From NCBI GenBank assembly GCA_037903355.1, contig JBAJFE010000027.1, positions 620,001 through 684,000 of the forward strand: 64,000 nucleotides of DNA, in the 5' to 3' direction. The DNA comes from Trichuris trichiura. Its lineage: Eukaryota; Nematoda; Enoplea; Trichinellida; Trichuridae. Of this stretch, positions 23,962 to 37,757 are shown piece after piece (the first letter of the stretch is position 1; each line of letters starts with the position of its first letter). A program made the position numbers and the translations under genes. The notes under the pieces are model-generated. The model saw only the letters and a list, made by a program, of their open reading frames with translations. It did not search any database and was not told where the DNA came from.

Positions 23962-25271
23962 GACACTAGCATAAATTTTTAGTAATATGGTCCACCCTCT
24001 TACGCGCTAACGACGTCCGGAATTGGCACAAGCGTTGGGTAACGTTCTCTCGACGGCAGCGTGCGGATAATCGTTTAATGTACGAACGTGCTAGAAGAAA
24101 GACGCCAGCGTAGGTGGCCTCATCCCTGAGCACCGAGCACATTTCACCAAGGGTCACCAATGTCGTCCACTCGTCCAGATCAGGGCAGGATCCACCGTTT
24201 GGTCCACGAAAGGACATCACTCCGTCCTTAGCCTCTAGGGAGGGCCCAATAGTTAAGAAGGAACGATGCTGCTACGCGTCAGAATAAAACGATGCACATG
24301 TAATCGTTCATTTGGGGTACGTGGTGTGCCCTCGGTTAATTATATGATGTTCACTGAGCAGGCAAGTTTATGTAAAGAAGGAGCAACTGATGGAGGGCGC
24401 GTCGTTGCCGCTATTGTCGATAAACGAACCGTTGCCTTATGTCCACACCAATACATTCTGCTATCTTCAACACCCAAAATGGATAACGTTACGACGGCAG
24501 GGGACGGCTCAGCGCAGTCATCTCTTATAGACAGAATGTGCGTTGGTCCTGCCCCGCTTTTCACAGAACATGGCCTCTTGCCCACCTGCTTATCAAATTT
24601 GTAAAGTTCCTGTTCCACCATCAGCGTGATAGTTGCCCGCAAGGGAGCGCTAAACATCCTTGACTGCGCTGCTGCGAGAAACAAATACGTTTCCTTCCTT
24701 GCCTGCAAAAACATCACAAGCACTGGAAACTGAACGCGCTGCTGACGACCACAGAGGATTATATTGCGAGAATGGTCCATTTCGGCCTGCCCCGTTTTTC
24801 GACCTTTGCACAACCGCACAGCGAACGATGTGTCGGCATTCTTGGAGCACTGATGGTTGAATCAACTGTTTGTATGAGTGAATACACGAAGGCAGAATCC
24901 CGCTTCCACTGTGCAGGGAAGAATTCTTCTCGTAAACTGACTGCGCTGACGATCCTGTGCTTCGAATGGGCAGCAGTGTTCCCACTGGGAAACGCTAACT
25001 TCATTTCCGTTCGGCGCGACTGGGAATGCCATATTCCTCAATCACTTTTCGAGGCAGCTCGCAGTTGGTGGCATTCCTGTGCGACCTTCTGCGAGCAGTT
25101 TTCAGAAACAGTATTTAATTTCGTCCTCCTTCCTCTTGGCTCCGACGACCTCCAGCTCTACAGCTCTGGAAGCGCAATAGTGTCTCCTTTGTCCTCCGCG
25201 ATTCCTCAGTCGCAGCTTATCGTTCCGTGGGTAGAGGCGAAGCAGGTAACGCACGGGACACGACGTCAGGC
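23962..25271 (+). repeat. Satellite monomer 12
   Basis: Plain 1310-bp monomer. A 170-codon plus-strand frame (24772-25284) extends the recurrent 136-codon frame upstream. Confidence 0.95.
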
Positions 25272-26573
25272 AACACTAGCCTAAATTTTAGTAATTTGGT
25301 ATACTCTCGTACGCGCTAACAACGTCCAGAATCGGCACAACGGTTGGGTAACGTTCTCTCGGCAGCACGCGAGCGATAATAGTTAGTATGTACACCGTGC
25401 TGAAAGAAAAACGCAAGTGTAGCTCGCCTCATCTACTGAGCACCAAGCAGTTTTCATGAAGGCTCACAAAGGGGCACGTCTAGATCTGGGCTGCACCCGC
25501 ACTTCCCTTTAGCCATAGACAGAACTCCGTCCTTCGCCTCTATGCTGGGCCCAATAGTTCAGATGGAACGATGCTGCTGCGCAGAAGAATACGACGATGC
25601 ACGTGAAATCGTTCATTTGGGCGCCGTGGTGCGCCCTCTGTCAATTATATGATGTCCACTGTGCAGGCAAGATTATGTATAGAAGGACCAACTGATGGAG
25701 CGTGCGTCCTTGGCGCTATTGTAGATAAATGTACCTCCACTTACGTCGACACGAGTAAACTTCCTTTTCTTCTACACCCAAAATGGATAATGTGAGAACG
25801 CAAGGGTACGGCTCTGCGATGGCATCTCCTATCGACGGAATGTGCGTAACTCCTACCCGGTTCTCCACGGAACACGGCATCTTTCCCACTTGTTTATCGG
25901 ATTTGTAAAGTTCCAGTCGATCATCACCGTGAAGGTCATCCGCTACCGAGCGCTAAATATCTTTGAGTGCGGTCCTGCGCTGAACGATTTCGTTTCTTTC
26001 CTCCCCAGCAAAAACAACACACGCGCTGGAAATTTAACGCACCGCCTTCCTGCATTGAGGATGTCTTTGCAACAATGGTACACCTCGGGTTCCCTGTATT
26101 TCCAGCCTTGGACAGCCGCACAGCGAACGATGTGTCGGCATGCTACGAGCGGTGATGGTTGAAGAAACTCCCTATATTACTCAATACACGAAGGCAGAGA
26201 CCCGCAACCCCCGTCCAAAGAACAATTCTGCTCATAAAGTGACTACGCAGACGCCCCTGCGCTTCGAAAGGGCAGCAGTGTTCCCACTCGGAGACGCTAA
26301 CTTCTTTTCCGTTCGGCGCAACTGTGAATCGCGTATTCGCCTATCACTCTTCAGGGCAGCCCGCGGTTAATCGCATTCCTATGCGCCCTTCAGCCAGCAG
26401 TTTTCCGAAAGATTATTCGATTTCGACTTCCTTCTTCTTGGCTCCGACGATCTCCAGCACTACAGCAATGGAACCGCAATAGTATCTCTATGGCTCCCCG
26501 CGTTTGGTCAGTCACGGCTTATCGACGCGCGCGTAGAAAGGAAGCTGGTGTCCCACACGACACTTCGTCAGGC
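25272..26573 (+). repeat. Satellite monomer 13
   Basis: Plain 1302-bp monomer, slightly short. It carries the TTGAAGAAACTC variant also seen in monomers 19-22. Confidence 0.95.
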
Positions 26574-27884
26574 GACACTAGCCCAAACTTTGAGTACTTT
26601 CGTCCACTCTCCTACGCGCTAACAACGTCCACGGTTGGCACAACCGTAGGGTGACGTTCTCTCGGCACAATACACCGCATACTCGTTTAATATAGGCCCC
26701 GTGCTAAAAGAAAGACGCAAGCGTATCTCGCCTCATCCCCTCTGCACCAAGCAATTTTCACGAAGGCTCATCTATGTCGTCCACTCGTCCACATCTTGGC
26801 GGAATCCACCTTTTGGTCCATCCAAGGGCACCATTCCGTCCTTAGCCTCTGGGGTGGGCCGAATGGTTAACAAGAAACGATGCTGCAACGCAGAAGAATA
26901 CGACGACGCGCATGTAATCGACCATTCGGACGACGTTGTTCGCCATGGATTTATTATGTGATGTTCACTGTGGGCGCAAGATTATGTAAAAAAAGACCAA
27001 GTGATGGAGGGCGCGTGGTTACTCCTATTTTCGATAAACGAACGTTCCCTTAAGTCGATACTAATAAACTATGTTTTCGTCTGCACCCAAAATGGATAAT
27101 GTCGGAACGGGAGGGTACGCCTCTGCGAAGTCATCTCTTAACGACGGAATGTGCGTAACTCCAGCCACTTTTTTCACAGAACATGGCCTCTTGCCCACGT
27201 GTTTATCAAATTTGTGAAGTTCCTATCAGACCATCGCCGTGGTGGTTATCCGCTACCGAGCGCTAAATATGTTTGAGTGTTGTGCTGCGCCGAACGATTT
27301 CGCTTACTTGCTTTGCCCAAAAAACACCACAAGCACCGAAAACTGAACGCACCGCGGACGGCCTTAGAGGATATTTTTGGGACAATGGTCCACGTCAGGT
27401 TGCCCCGTGTTTGCAGGTTTGCACAGCCGCACAGCGAACCATGTGTCGCCATTCTTCGGGCGCTGGTGATTGAATAATCTCTCTATATGAGTGGAAACAT
27501 GAGCGCAGAGACCCGCTTCCTCCGTCTAGGGAACAACTTTGCTCGCACATTCACTACGTGGATTCTCCTGTGCTACGAAACGGCAGCAGCGTTTCCACTC
27601 CGAAACGCTAACTTCTTTTCCATTCGGCGCAACTGGAAATTTCATATTCCTCAATCACTCTTCCAGGCCGCTCGCAGTTTGTGGAATTCCTATGCGCCCT
27701 TCTGCCACCAGGTTCCAGAAGGATTGTTTTATGTCGTCCTGCTTCCTCTTGGCTCCGACTACCTCCCGCTCTACAGCTCACGAACCGCAATAGTATCTCC
27801 TTGGTCCTCCGCGTTTGGTCGCTCACAGCTTATCGTTCCGTGGGCAGAAGCGAAGCAGGTGTCGCACACGACACGACGTCAGGC
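26574..27884 (+). repeat. Satellite monomer 14
   Basis: Plain 1311-bp monomer with the 136-codon open frame intact (27487-27897). Confidence 0.95.
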
Positions 27885-29193
27885 GACACTAGCCTAAATT
27901 TTGCGTGTTTTCGTCCACTCTCCTACGCGCTCACAACGTCCAGGATTGGTACAACCGTTCGGTAACGTTCTCACCGCAGCAGACCGCGGATAATTGTTTA
28001 ATATATGCACCGTGCTAAAGGAAACACGCAAGTGTAGCTGGCCTCATCCCCTGACCATCAAGCAGTTTTCACAAAGGCTCACCAATGTCGTCCACATGTC
28101 CAGAACTGGGCGGGATCCACATTCTAATCCAGCTAAGGACACCATTCCGTCTTTAGCCTCCAGGGTGGCCCGAATAGTTTAGACGGAAGGATGCTGCTAC
28201 GTAGAGGAACACGACTATGGACATGTAATCGCCCAGTCGGACGACGTTTTGCGCCCTGGATCACTTATGCGATGTTCACTGTGCAGGCAACATTATGTGA
28301 AAAATGACCTGCTGATGGAGGGCGAGTCGTTATTGCAATTGTCGAGAAACGAACCGTTCCCTTACGTCGACATTAATAAACTTTGTTTTCTTCTACACCC
28401 AAAATCGATAATGTGAGAACGGTTGCGCACGGCTCTGCGAAGTCACCTCTTATCGACGGAATGTGCATAACTCCTGGCCCGTTTTCCACGGAACATGGCG
28501 TGTTGCCCACTTGTTTATCAAATTTGTAGAATTCCTGTTCGACGATCACCGTGGTTATCCGGTACCGAGCGCTAAATATCTTTCAGTGCGCTTCTGCGCC
28601 GAAGGATTCCATTTCTTCGCTTCCCTGCAAAAACACCACAAGCACTGGAAACGGAACGCACCGCAGACGACATTAGACGTTATTTTTCTAAGAATGGTCC
28701 ACCTCAGGCTGCCCCGTACTTTGAGCTTTGCAGAGCCGATAAGCGAACGATGCGTCGGCATTCTTCGAGCCCTGATGGATGAATAAACACTCTGTATAAG
28801 TGAAAGCATGAAGGCAGAGTCTCGCTTCTCCCGTCCAGGGAAGATTTCTACTCGTTAATTGACTACGCTGACGATCCCCTGCATCGAAAGGGTACCAGTG
28901 TTCCCACTGGGAAACGCTAACATGTTTCCTATTCGACGCAACAGGGAATTCCATATTCCTCAATCACTCTTCGAGGCAGCCCGCAGTTTGTAGCGTTCCT
29001 ACGCGCCCTTCTGCAAGCAGGTTTCAGAAAGATTCTTTGATTTCGTCCTGCTTCCTCTTGACTCCGACGACCTTCAGCGTTGCAGCTCTGGAGGCGCAAT
29101 AGTATCTCCTTGGTCCGCCGCGTTTGGTCACTGACGAGTTACCGTTCCGTGGATAGAAGCGAACCGGGTAACGCACAGGACACGACGTCAGGC
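27885..29193 (+). repeat. Satellite monomer 15
   Basis: Plain 1309-bp monomer, no insertion seen. Confidence 0.95.
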
Positions 29194-30502
29194 TACACTA
29201 GCATAAAGTTTTAGTAATTTCGACCTCTCTCCTACGCGCTAACAACGTGCAGAGTCGGCACAACGGTTGGGTAACCATCTCTCGGAGACAGACCGCGGAT
29301 CAATGTTTAATATGGGCACCATGCTAAGAGAAAGACGCAAGTGTAGCTCGCTTCATCCCCTGAGCATCAAGCAGTTTTCATCAAGGCTCACCAATGTCGT
29401 CCACTCGTCCAGATCTGGGCGGCACCCGCAGTTCCCTCCAGCCAAAAGAAAACTCCATCCTTAGCGTCTACGGTGGGCCGAATAGCCAAGGACGAACGAT
29501 GCCGCTACGGAAAAGGATACGACAACGCACATGTAACCGTTCGTTTGGGCGACGTGGTGCGCCATGGATCAATTATATGATGTTCAGTGTATAGGCAAGA
29601 TTATCTAAAGAAGGACGAACTGTTGGACGGCGCGTCATTGCCGCTATTGTCGATAAAGTAACCGTTCCCTTACGTGCACACGAATATACCTTTCTGTTCG
29701 TCTACAACCGAAATGGATAATGTGAGAACGAGAGGGTGCGGCTCTGCGAAGTCAACTCTTATCGACGGAATGTGCGTCGGTCCTGCCCGTTTTTCACGGA
29801 AGATGGCATCTTGCCCTCTTGTTTATCAAATTTGTAAAGTTCCTGTTCGACCATCTGCGTGATGCTTATCCGCAACCCAGCGCTAAACATCCTTGAGTGC
29901 GCTGCTGCGGGGAACAAATTCGTTTCTCTCGTTGCCGGCAAAAAAAGCACGAGCATTGGAAACTGAGCGCTGAGGACGACGTTAGAAGACATTTTTGCGA
30001 GAGTCGTGCACCTCTGCTTACCGCGTACTTGGAGTATTGCACAGCTGCACAGCGAACGGTGCGTTAGCATTCTTCGAGCGCTGATGGTTGAGTAAACACC
30101 CTATATGAGTCAAAACACGAACGCAGAGACTCGCTTCCCCCGCCCAGGAAAGAATTCTACTCGTGAATTGACTACGCTGTCGATCCTGTGCTTTCAAAAG
30201 GTACATGTGCTCCCACTCGGAAACGCTAACTTGCTTTCTGCTCGGCGCAACTGGGAATTCCATATTCCTCAATCATTCTTCGAGGCAGGCCGCAGTTTGC
30301 TGCTTTCCGATGCGCCCTTCTGCAAGCAGTTTTCAGAAAGATTGCTTGATTTCCTCCTCCTTCCTCTTGGATCGGACGACCTCCAGCTCTACAGCTCTGG
30401 AAGCGCAATAGTATCTCCTTGGTCCTCCGCGTTTGGTCACTCACAGCTTGTCGTTGCGTAAGTAGAAGCGAAACAGGTAACGCAGACGACACGACGTCAC
30501 GC
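29194..30502 (+). repeat. Satellite monomer 16
   Basis: Plain 1309-bp monomer with a variant anchor (TACACTAGCATAA). Confidence 0.95.
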
Positions 30503-31813
30503 GACACTAGCCTAAATTTTGAGTGATTTGGTCCACTCTCTTATGCGCTAACGACGTCCAGAATTGGCACAACCGTTCGGTAACGTTCTCTCGGCAGCAA
30601 GACACGGATAATTGTTTAGTATAGGTAGCGTGCTTATAGAAAGACGCAAGTGTAGTTGGCCTAATCGCCTGAGCACCAAGCTGTCTTCGTCAGGGCTCAC
30701 TAGTGTCGTCCACTCGTCCAAATCTGGGCGGCACGCGCAGTTCCCTCCGGTCGAGGAGAAAACTCCGTCCTTGGCATCTACGGTTGGCCCAATAGTGAGG
30801 AAGGAACAATGCTGCTGCGCAGAAGAATACGACGATGCACATGTAATCGTTCATTAGGGCGACTTGGTGCGCCCTGGATCAATTATATGATGGTCACTGT
30901 GCAGGCAAGATAATGTAAAGAAGGACCAGCTGATGGAGGGCGCGTCGTTGCCGCTGTTGTCCATAAACGATCCGTTGCCTTATGTTGACACGAATAATCC
31001 ATGTGTTCTTCTACACGCAATATGGATAATGTGAGAACGGGAGTGTACGGCTCTGCGAAGTTATCTCCTATCGACGGAATGTGCGTGGGTGCAGACGGGT
31101 TTATCACGGAACATGGCCTCTTGCCCACTTGTTTATCCAATTGGTAAAGTTCCTGTTCGACCGTCACCGTGAAGGTTATCCGCTACCCCGCGCTAAACAT
31201 CATTGAGTACGCTGCTGCGGGGAACATATTCGTTTCATTCCTTCCCTGCAAAAACACCATGAGCAATGGAAACCGAACGCAGTGCGGTCGACCTTAGACG
31301 AAATTTTAACGATAATGGTGCACTTCCGGTTGCCCCGTTCTTCATGCTTTGCACAGCCGCCCAGCGAACGAAGCGTCGGCATTCTCTGAGCGCCGATGCT
31401 TGGAAAAACTCTCTAGAGGAGTGAAACTACGAAGGCAGAGAGCGCTTCCCCCGTCCTAGGATGAATTCTACTCGTAAATTGACTACGCTGACGATCCCTT
31501 GCTTCGAAAGAGCACCAGTGTTCCCACTCGGATACGTTACCTTGTTTTCTGTTCACCGCAGCTGGGAATTGCATATTCCTCAGTCACTCTTCGAGGCAGC
31601 CAGCAGTTGGTGGCATTCCGATGCGCCCTTCTGCGAGCAGTTTTCAGAAAGGTTGTTGGATTTCGTCCTTATTCCTCTTGGCTGCGACGACTTCCAGCCC
31701 TACAGCTCTGGAAGCGCAAGAGTATCTCCTTGGGCCTCCACTTTTTGTCAGTCACCGCGTATCGTTCCGTGGGTAGAAGGAAAGCAGGTGCTGCACACGA
31801 CACGACGTCAGGC
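30503..31813 (+). repeat. Satellite monomer 17
   Basis: Plain 1311-bp monomer. The recurrent frame is present at 31461-31826, with a later start. Confidence 0.95.
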
Positions 31814-33124
31814 GACACTGGCCTAAATTTTGAGTAATTTGGTGCACTCTCTCATGTTCTAACGACGTCCAGAATCTGCGCAACCATTCGGTCACGTTCC
31901 CCCGGCAGTAGGCGACGGATAATTGTTTAGTATATGCACCGTGCTAAAAGGAAGACGGAAGTATAGCTGGCCTAATCCCCTGAGCACCAAGTTGTTTTCC
32001 TCAAGGCTCACTAATGTCGGCTAATCGGCCAGATCCGGCCGGCATCCGCAGTTCTGTCCGGCCAAGCACACCAATCCGTCGTCAGAGTCCAGAGTGGGCC
32101 CAATAGTTAAGAAAAAACGATGCTGCTACGCAGAAGAATACAACGACGCACATGTAATCGTTCATTTGGGCGACATTGTGCGCCCTGGATCAATTATATG
32201 ACTTTCACTGTGTGGGCAAGATTATGTTAAGAACGACCAACAGATGGAGGGCGCGTCGTTTCCGCTATTGTCGATAAACGAATCGTTGCCTTATGTCGGC
32301 ACGAACAAACTTTCTGTTCTTCCTGCACCCAGAATGGATAATGTGAGAACGGGAGGGCACGGCTCACGAAGTCATCTCCTATCGACGGAATGTACGTAGG
32401 TCGTGCCGGGTTTTTCACGGAACATGGACTCTTGCCCACTTGTTTCTGAAATTTGTAAAGTTCCTGTTCGACCATTAGCGTGATGGTTATGCGCTACCGA
32501 GCTTTAAACATCCTTGAGTGCGCTGCTGCGGAGAACAAATTCATTTCTTTCCTTCTCTGCAAAAAAACCATGAGCAATGCAAACTGAACGCACTGTGGTC
32601 GACATTAGAGGACATTTTTACGAGAATGGTGCATTTCCCGCTGCCCCGTTCTTCGTCCTTTGCACAGCCTCACAGCGAACGAAGCGTCGGCATTCTTCGA
32701 GAGCCAATGGTTGAATAAACTCTCTATATGAGTGAAACCACGAAGGCAGAGAGCCGCTTCCCCTTCCAGCGAAGAATTCTACTCGTAAATTCACTACGCT
32801 CACGATCCTGTGCTTCCAAAGGGCACCAGCGTTCCTTCTCAGAAACGCTGACTTCGTTTACGTTTTGCGCAACTGGGATTTCCGTATTCCTCATGCGCTC
32901 TTCGAGGCAGCCCGCAGTTTGTGGCATTCCTATGTGCCCTTCTGCCACCAGCCTGCAGAAGGATTGTTTGATTTCGTCCTCCGTCCTCTTCGATCCGACG
33001 ACGTCCCGCCCTGGAGCTCACGAACGGCAATAGTAACTCCTTGCTTCTCCGCGTTTGGTCGGTCAGAGCTTATCGTTCTGTGGGTAGATGCGAAGGAGGT
33101 GTCGCACAGGCCACAATGTCAGGC
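31814..33124 (+). repeat. Satellite monomer 18
   Basis: Plain 1311-bp monomer with a variant anchor (GACACTGGCC). Confidence 0.95.
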
Positions 33125-34432
33125 GACACTAGCCTAAATTCTGAGTAATTTCGTCCACTCTCCTACGCGCCAACAACGTCCCGGATTTGCGAAACCGTTG
33201 GTTTACGTTCTCTCGGCAGCAGACCGCTGATAATTGTTTAATATAGGCACCGTGCTAAAACAAAGACCCAAGTGTTGCTGGAATCGTCTCCTGAGCACCC
33301 AGCAGCTTTCTCCAAGGGTCACCAATGTGGTCCACTTGTTCATATCTGGGCGGTATCCATATTTTGGTCCTGGTAAGGACGCGATTCCGTCCTTGGCATC
33401 TACGATGGGCCAAGTAGTTTGGACGGAACGATGATGCTACGCAGAGGAATAGGACGATGGACATGTAATCGTCCATTCGGACAACGTGGTACACCCTGGA
33501 TCAATTATGTGATGTTCACTGTGCAGGCAAAATTATGCAAAAAAGGACCTAGTGATGGAGGGCGGGTCGTTATTGCTACTGTCGATAAACGAACCGTTCC
33601 CTTACGTCGACACGAATAAACTTTGTTTTCTTCTACACTCAAAGTCGATAATGTGAGAACGTGTGGGCACGGCTCTGAGAAGTCATCTCTTATCGACGGA
33701 ATGTGCGTAACTCCTGTCCCGTTTTCCACGGAACATGGCCTATTTCCCACTTGTTTATCAGATTTGTAGAGTTCCTGTTCGACCATCCCCGTGGTTATCC
33801 GCTACCGAGCGCTAAATAATTTTGAGTGCAGTGCTGTGCCGAACGATTTCATTTCTTTCCTTCCCTGCAAAAGCACCACAAGCACAGGAAACTGAACGCA
33901 CCGCTGACGACCTTAGAGGATATTTTTGCAAGAATGGTCCACCTCAGGTAGCCCCGTATTTCGAGCTTTGCACAGCCGCACCGCGAAAGATGTGTCGGTG
34001 TTCTTCGAGCGGTGATGGTTGAAGAAACTCTCTATATGAGTGAAAAGACGGAGGCTGACACCGACTTCCCCCGTCCAGGGAACAATTCTGCTCGTAAATT
34101 GACTGCGCAGACGGCCCTGTGCTTCGAAAGGGCACCAGTGTTCCCACTCGGAAACGCTAACTTCTTTCTGTTCGGCGCAACTGGGAATTGCTTATTGCTC
34201 AATCACACTTCGTGGCAGCCCACAATTTGTGGCATTCCTATGCGCTCTTCTGCCAGTAGGTTTCGGAAACATTGTTTGATTTCGTCCTCTTTCCTCTTGG
34301 CTCCGGCGACCCGCAGCTCTACAGCTCTGGAACCGTAATAGTATCTCCATGGTTTTCCGCGTTTGTTCAGTCACAGCTTATCGTTCCGTGGGTAGAAGCG
34401 AAGCAGGTTTCGCACACGACGCGACGTCAGGC
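33125..34432 (+). repeat. Satellite monomer 19
   Basis: Plain 1308-bp monomer. It shares the TTGAAGAAACTC variant with the 41-51 kb subfamily. Confidence 0.95.
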
Positions 34433-34578
34433 GACAGTAGCCTACTTTTTGAGTATTTTCGTCCACTGTCCTACGCGCTGACAACGTCCAGGATTGGCAC
34501 AAGCGTTGGGTTACGTTCTCTCGGCAGCAGAGCGTGGATAATTGTTTAATATAGGCACCGTGCTAAAAGAAAGACGCA

Positions 34579-34802
34579 TGTTCCGGACAGCCTGATCTCT
34601 TCTATGCGTCTTACGGTAGAGAGAACCTGCTCATCGCTGGAACCGGTTACGAAGGACAGACGAGTAGTTATTCAGTCGTCTTCTGGAGTCAGTGTCCGTG
34701 CGTGAGTGTTATCGGTACTATTCTATCGCGCGCCAGTCTGTATTTAAAATATGCAGGTAAAATGGTTATACAGTCCACTATCGACGGCTACCGGCTGTAA
34801 CA
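34579..34802 (+). repeat. BEL/Pao 5' LTR
   Basis: This 224-bp LTR starts TGTTCCGG and ends GGCTGTAACA, with a TATTTAAAAT AT-rich box in its second half. It matches the 3' LTR along its full length with about 20 differences. The sequence just after it (TGGTCCATTGAGCC) is a plausible tRNA primer site, but I could not assign the tRNA. Confidence 0.92.
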
Positions 34803-34899
34803 TTCTGGTCCATTGAGCCGGATCGCTAGGTTGTTTCGGTGAACCGAAAGCATTGCGTCTATGGATTAGCTAAATCGACTGAGGAGATCACGGGCAGGC

Positions 34900-35754
34900 T
34901 TGAAGGCGCGGCTCGCGGTTCTTACTAAAGAGCTGAAGACGGCGTGCAGTTCAATGCAGGATGCATTGGCGGTAGAAGAATTCATGACTTGCCTGGATGC
35001 AGTAGCAGTGAAGGCAAGAAGCGTTCAAGAACATGAGAGTTTGCTCTCTGAGGAGCAGGTTGAGCAGGAAGGCAACGTGTACATGGTAATGAAAAGAGAT
35101 ATCAGGGCGCTACGTGTAGAAGCGAGGCAGTACATTGAGAAGAGCAAGGAACAGACGTTGTCGGCCAAGGAAATCCACAATGGTGGCGCTTGTGCTCCTG
35201 TTCTACCTAAGTGGGATTTGCCAAAATTCAAAGGTGATGTTCTCGTGTTCACTGCTTTTTGGGACCAGTTTGAAGCTGGTGTTCATTCAAGATCAGACGT
35301 AAGTGACGTCACGAACTTCGTGTACCTAAGGACATGCCTGGAGGGCATTGCCTTTGATGCAATAGCAGGGTACAGTGTGACTCCGGCCAACTATGCCGCA
35401 GCAGTCGCTACTCTGAGGAGTAGATTTGGTAGGCCGAACCTGATTGCGGAGAAGCACATCCTGGAACTCATGCAAACGGAAAAGTGTAATCGACCGACGG
35501 CTAGGGAACAGCGGCAGGTGCATGACACAGTGGCTAGGAATGTGAGAGCGTTAATTGCTCTCAACAAAGATCCTTCAAATGAAACTCTGTCAGCGGCAGA
35601 GGTGCTACTAGCAGTGCTCAAGCAAAAAGTTCCCAGTATCGTGCGCAAGCGATGGGAAAGCAAAGTTTTGGCTGAAAGCCAAGAAGAACTGCATTGGACG
35701 CATTCCTCAGAGTTCCTGGTCACAGGTGGAAATCGCGGCTGGCGGCTGTTCTGA
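34900..35754 (+). pseudogene. BEL/Pao Gag (DUF1759-like)
   Basis: This frame has 284 residues. A coiled-coil-like N-terminus is followed by the LPKWDLPKFKGD segment and FWDQFEAGVHSR (about residues 105-130), the core typical of BEL/Pao Gag. Its product would form the virus-like particle shell. The frame ends early at 35754. A frameshifted, interrupted stretch to 35976 separates it from the zinc knuckle. The product would be truncated. Confidence 0.82.
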
Positions 35755-35976
35755 GAAGGAAGGCTGCAAGAACAAAAGAAGGACAGAGCCTCTGAACTAG
35801 AACAAAGGCGCAAGAAGGACTGGTTTCCGTGAGCAGCTGCGCTTCAGGCGACAGTTCACAAAAGAAATATATGCAGCTTTTGTTCTGGGGAACTCGAAAA
35901 CGCCACGTGTCAACGCTTTAGGAATGTCGCCGTAAAAGGACGTTGGAAAATGGTAAGGGAATAGCGAGCCTGCTTC

Positions 35977-36549
35977 TTGTGTTCAGGAAGTGGTCATCAG
36001 ATGCATGAATGCAGTGAAAAGGTGGAAGGGGTTCAATATCATCCCATGCTTGTGGGAAAGCGAAGGAGGGAGAAAGGTCAGGCTTCAGAGAACCGCAAAG
36101 TTCAAGTTGGCTTAGTAGGCATGCTGACGAAAGGAAGAGTTTTACTGCAAACAGCTCAAGCAGTGATGCGGACTATGAGCGGAGATCGCACGGTGGTTAT
36201 GTGCCTATTAGACGCTGGATCGCAACGTTCTTTCATTACTGAAGAATTGGCAAATAGAATGCCTCTTAACGGCCCGCTGGAATATGTAGAAATTTTCACA
36301 TTGGGTGGACAGAGCAAGTACTGCAAGAGGACTCGACGAGTTCAATTTGCCCTCAGTGCTCTTGACAGCGGAGAGCAAAGAGGAGCTAAGCAGTGGCGAA
36401 CGGTTGAAGCTTTGTGGTTATCAAAGATCTGCTCACCTATCCAGGCGAATCCGTTACTTCAGAGACGATGGAAACATCTGTATGGACTGAAGCTCGCTGA
36501 TCAGTTATCCAAGAGAATGCTCCAAGATAGATGTTTTGATTGGTCTTGA
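35977..36549 (+). pseudogene. BEL/Pao zinc knuckle + aspartic protease
   Basis: The frame starts with a CSGSGHQMHEC zinc-knuckle remnant. It then has VVMCLLDAGSQRSF, a retropepsin-like active site with DAG in place of the usual DTG or DSG (DAG is also seen in retroelements), followed by the FITEELANRM flap-side region. It would cleave the polyprotein. The frame ends at 36549, short of the RT. Confidence 0.78.
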
Positions 36550-36579
36550 CTATTATTATGATTTTGTTAGTCAGGAGGT

Positions 36580-36867
36580 GTGTCATGGCACGCAGGGGAA
36601 CCAGTTGCCTTGCGAACCTTGTTCGGCTGGATAGTATGCGGCAGTATGGGTGAGGGAAACAAGTTAAGAAATGTGCGATCTTTGCACGCGCTAGTGAAAG
36701 AGGACCCTAACGAAATTTTGAGAAAGTTTTGGGATCTTGAAGCTCTAGGCATCCGAGATGCGGAGGAGGCGAGGAGAAGTCAGTCAACAGAGGCGATAAG
36801 GCACTACATCGAAAGTATAACCTTTGAGGTGGAGCGATACGTCGTTCGATTGCCAATAGAAGCCTGA
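36580..36867 (+). pseudogene. BEL/Pao Pol linker between protease and RT
   Basis: This frame has 95 residues and contains LRTLFGWIVCGSMGEG, the conserved segment that follows the protease in Pao-type Pol, then an acidic linker (FWDLEALGI). It stops four bases before the next frame, so a stop or frameshift has broken a once continuous Pol. Confidence 0.72.
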
Positions 36868-36871
36868 CGCT

Positions 36872-37708
36872 GTGAACTTGCCCAAAAATTATAAGCAAGC
36901 AAATGGGAGATTGTTTCAAATAGAAAGAAAACTTAGTGCTTCACGTCAAACGTCGACATACATGGAAGCCATGGACGCCTACATCTCAACTGGCTGGGTC
37001 GAAGAGGTAAATTATGACAGTGGACAGTCAGGAAAAATTTGGTATCTCTGCCACCACGCAGTCTTCAGAGAAGACAAGACCACCACTAAGTGCCGCGTTG
37101 TGTTCGACGGTTCGGTACGCTATGAGGGTCAGTCATTGAATGACCTCCTAGAACCAGGCCCAGCGTTACAAACTGATCTAATTGGAATTCTGTTACGCTT
37201 TCGTCGATATCGGTTTGGATTGCAGGCGGACATTTCAAAGATGTTCATGCAAATAGGGTTGCACGAAGATGACCGAGACGTTACTCGATACTTATGGCGA
37301 AACATGAACACTGACATTCCACCAGGGATCTTTCGTTTTATAAGATTAACCTTTGGGCTAAGAAGTTCCACATTTTTGGCTATTATGGTGGTTCAGCACC
37401 ATGCGCGTCTTCACATAGAAACTTACATGCGAGCTGCCGAAGAAGTTCTCTCTAACATGTCTGTTGATGCCTTCTTGACTAGTTGTGCTGACTCAGGAGA
37501 GGCTGAGCAGCTGGTGGACCAACTACGGAAGTTAATGCAGTTGGGTGGATTCAATCTCACGAAATGGAAGTGTAATTCATCATCGGTAGCAGAAGCAATA
37601 CGTGTGACTGACGTTACGGCGAACAATGACAGGATTGTTTCTGAAGTTTTGGGAGTGCCGTGGAACCTGGGACAAGAGCATTGTCATTTATCGCGCCACA
37701 CGACGTGA
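36872..37708 (+). pseudogene. BEL/Pao reverse transcriptase
   Basis: This frame has 278 residues. It contains KCRVVFDGSVRYEGQSLND, then LQADISKMFMQI with the first catalytic Asp, then LTFGLRSSTFLAI. The position of the YVDD catalytic box reads MSVDAFLTSC, so the Tyr and second Asp are gone. An active polymerase is unlikely even if the frame were restored. The frame ends at 37708, before the RNase H part. Confidence 0.85.
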
Positions 37709-37757
37709 TTTCGAAGTCTCGTGAAACGAAAAGAGAATTATTGAGTGCGGTGGCGAA

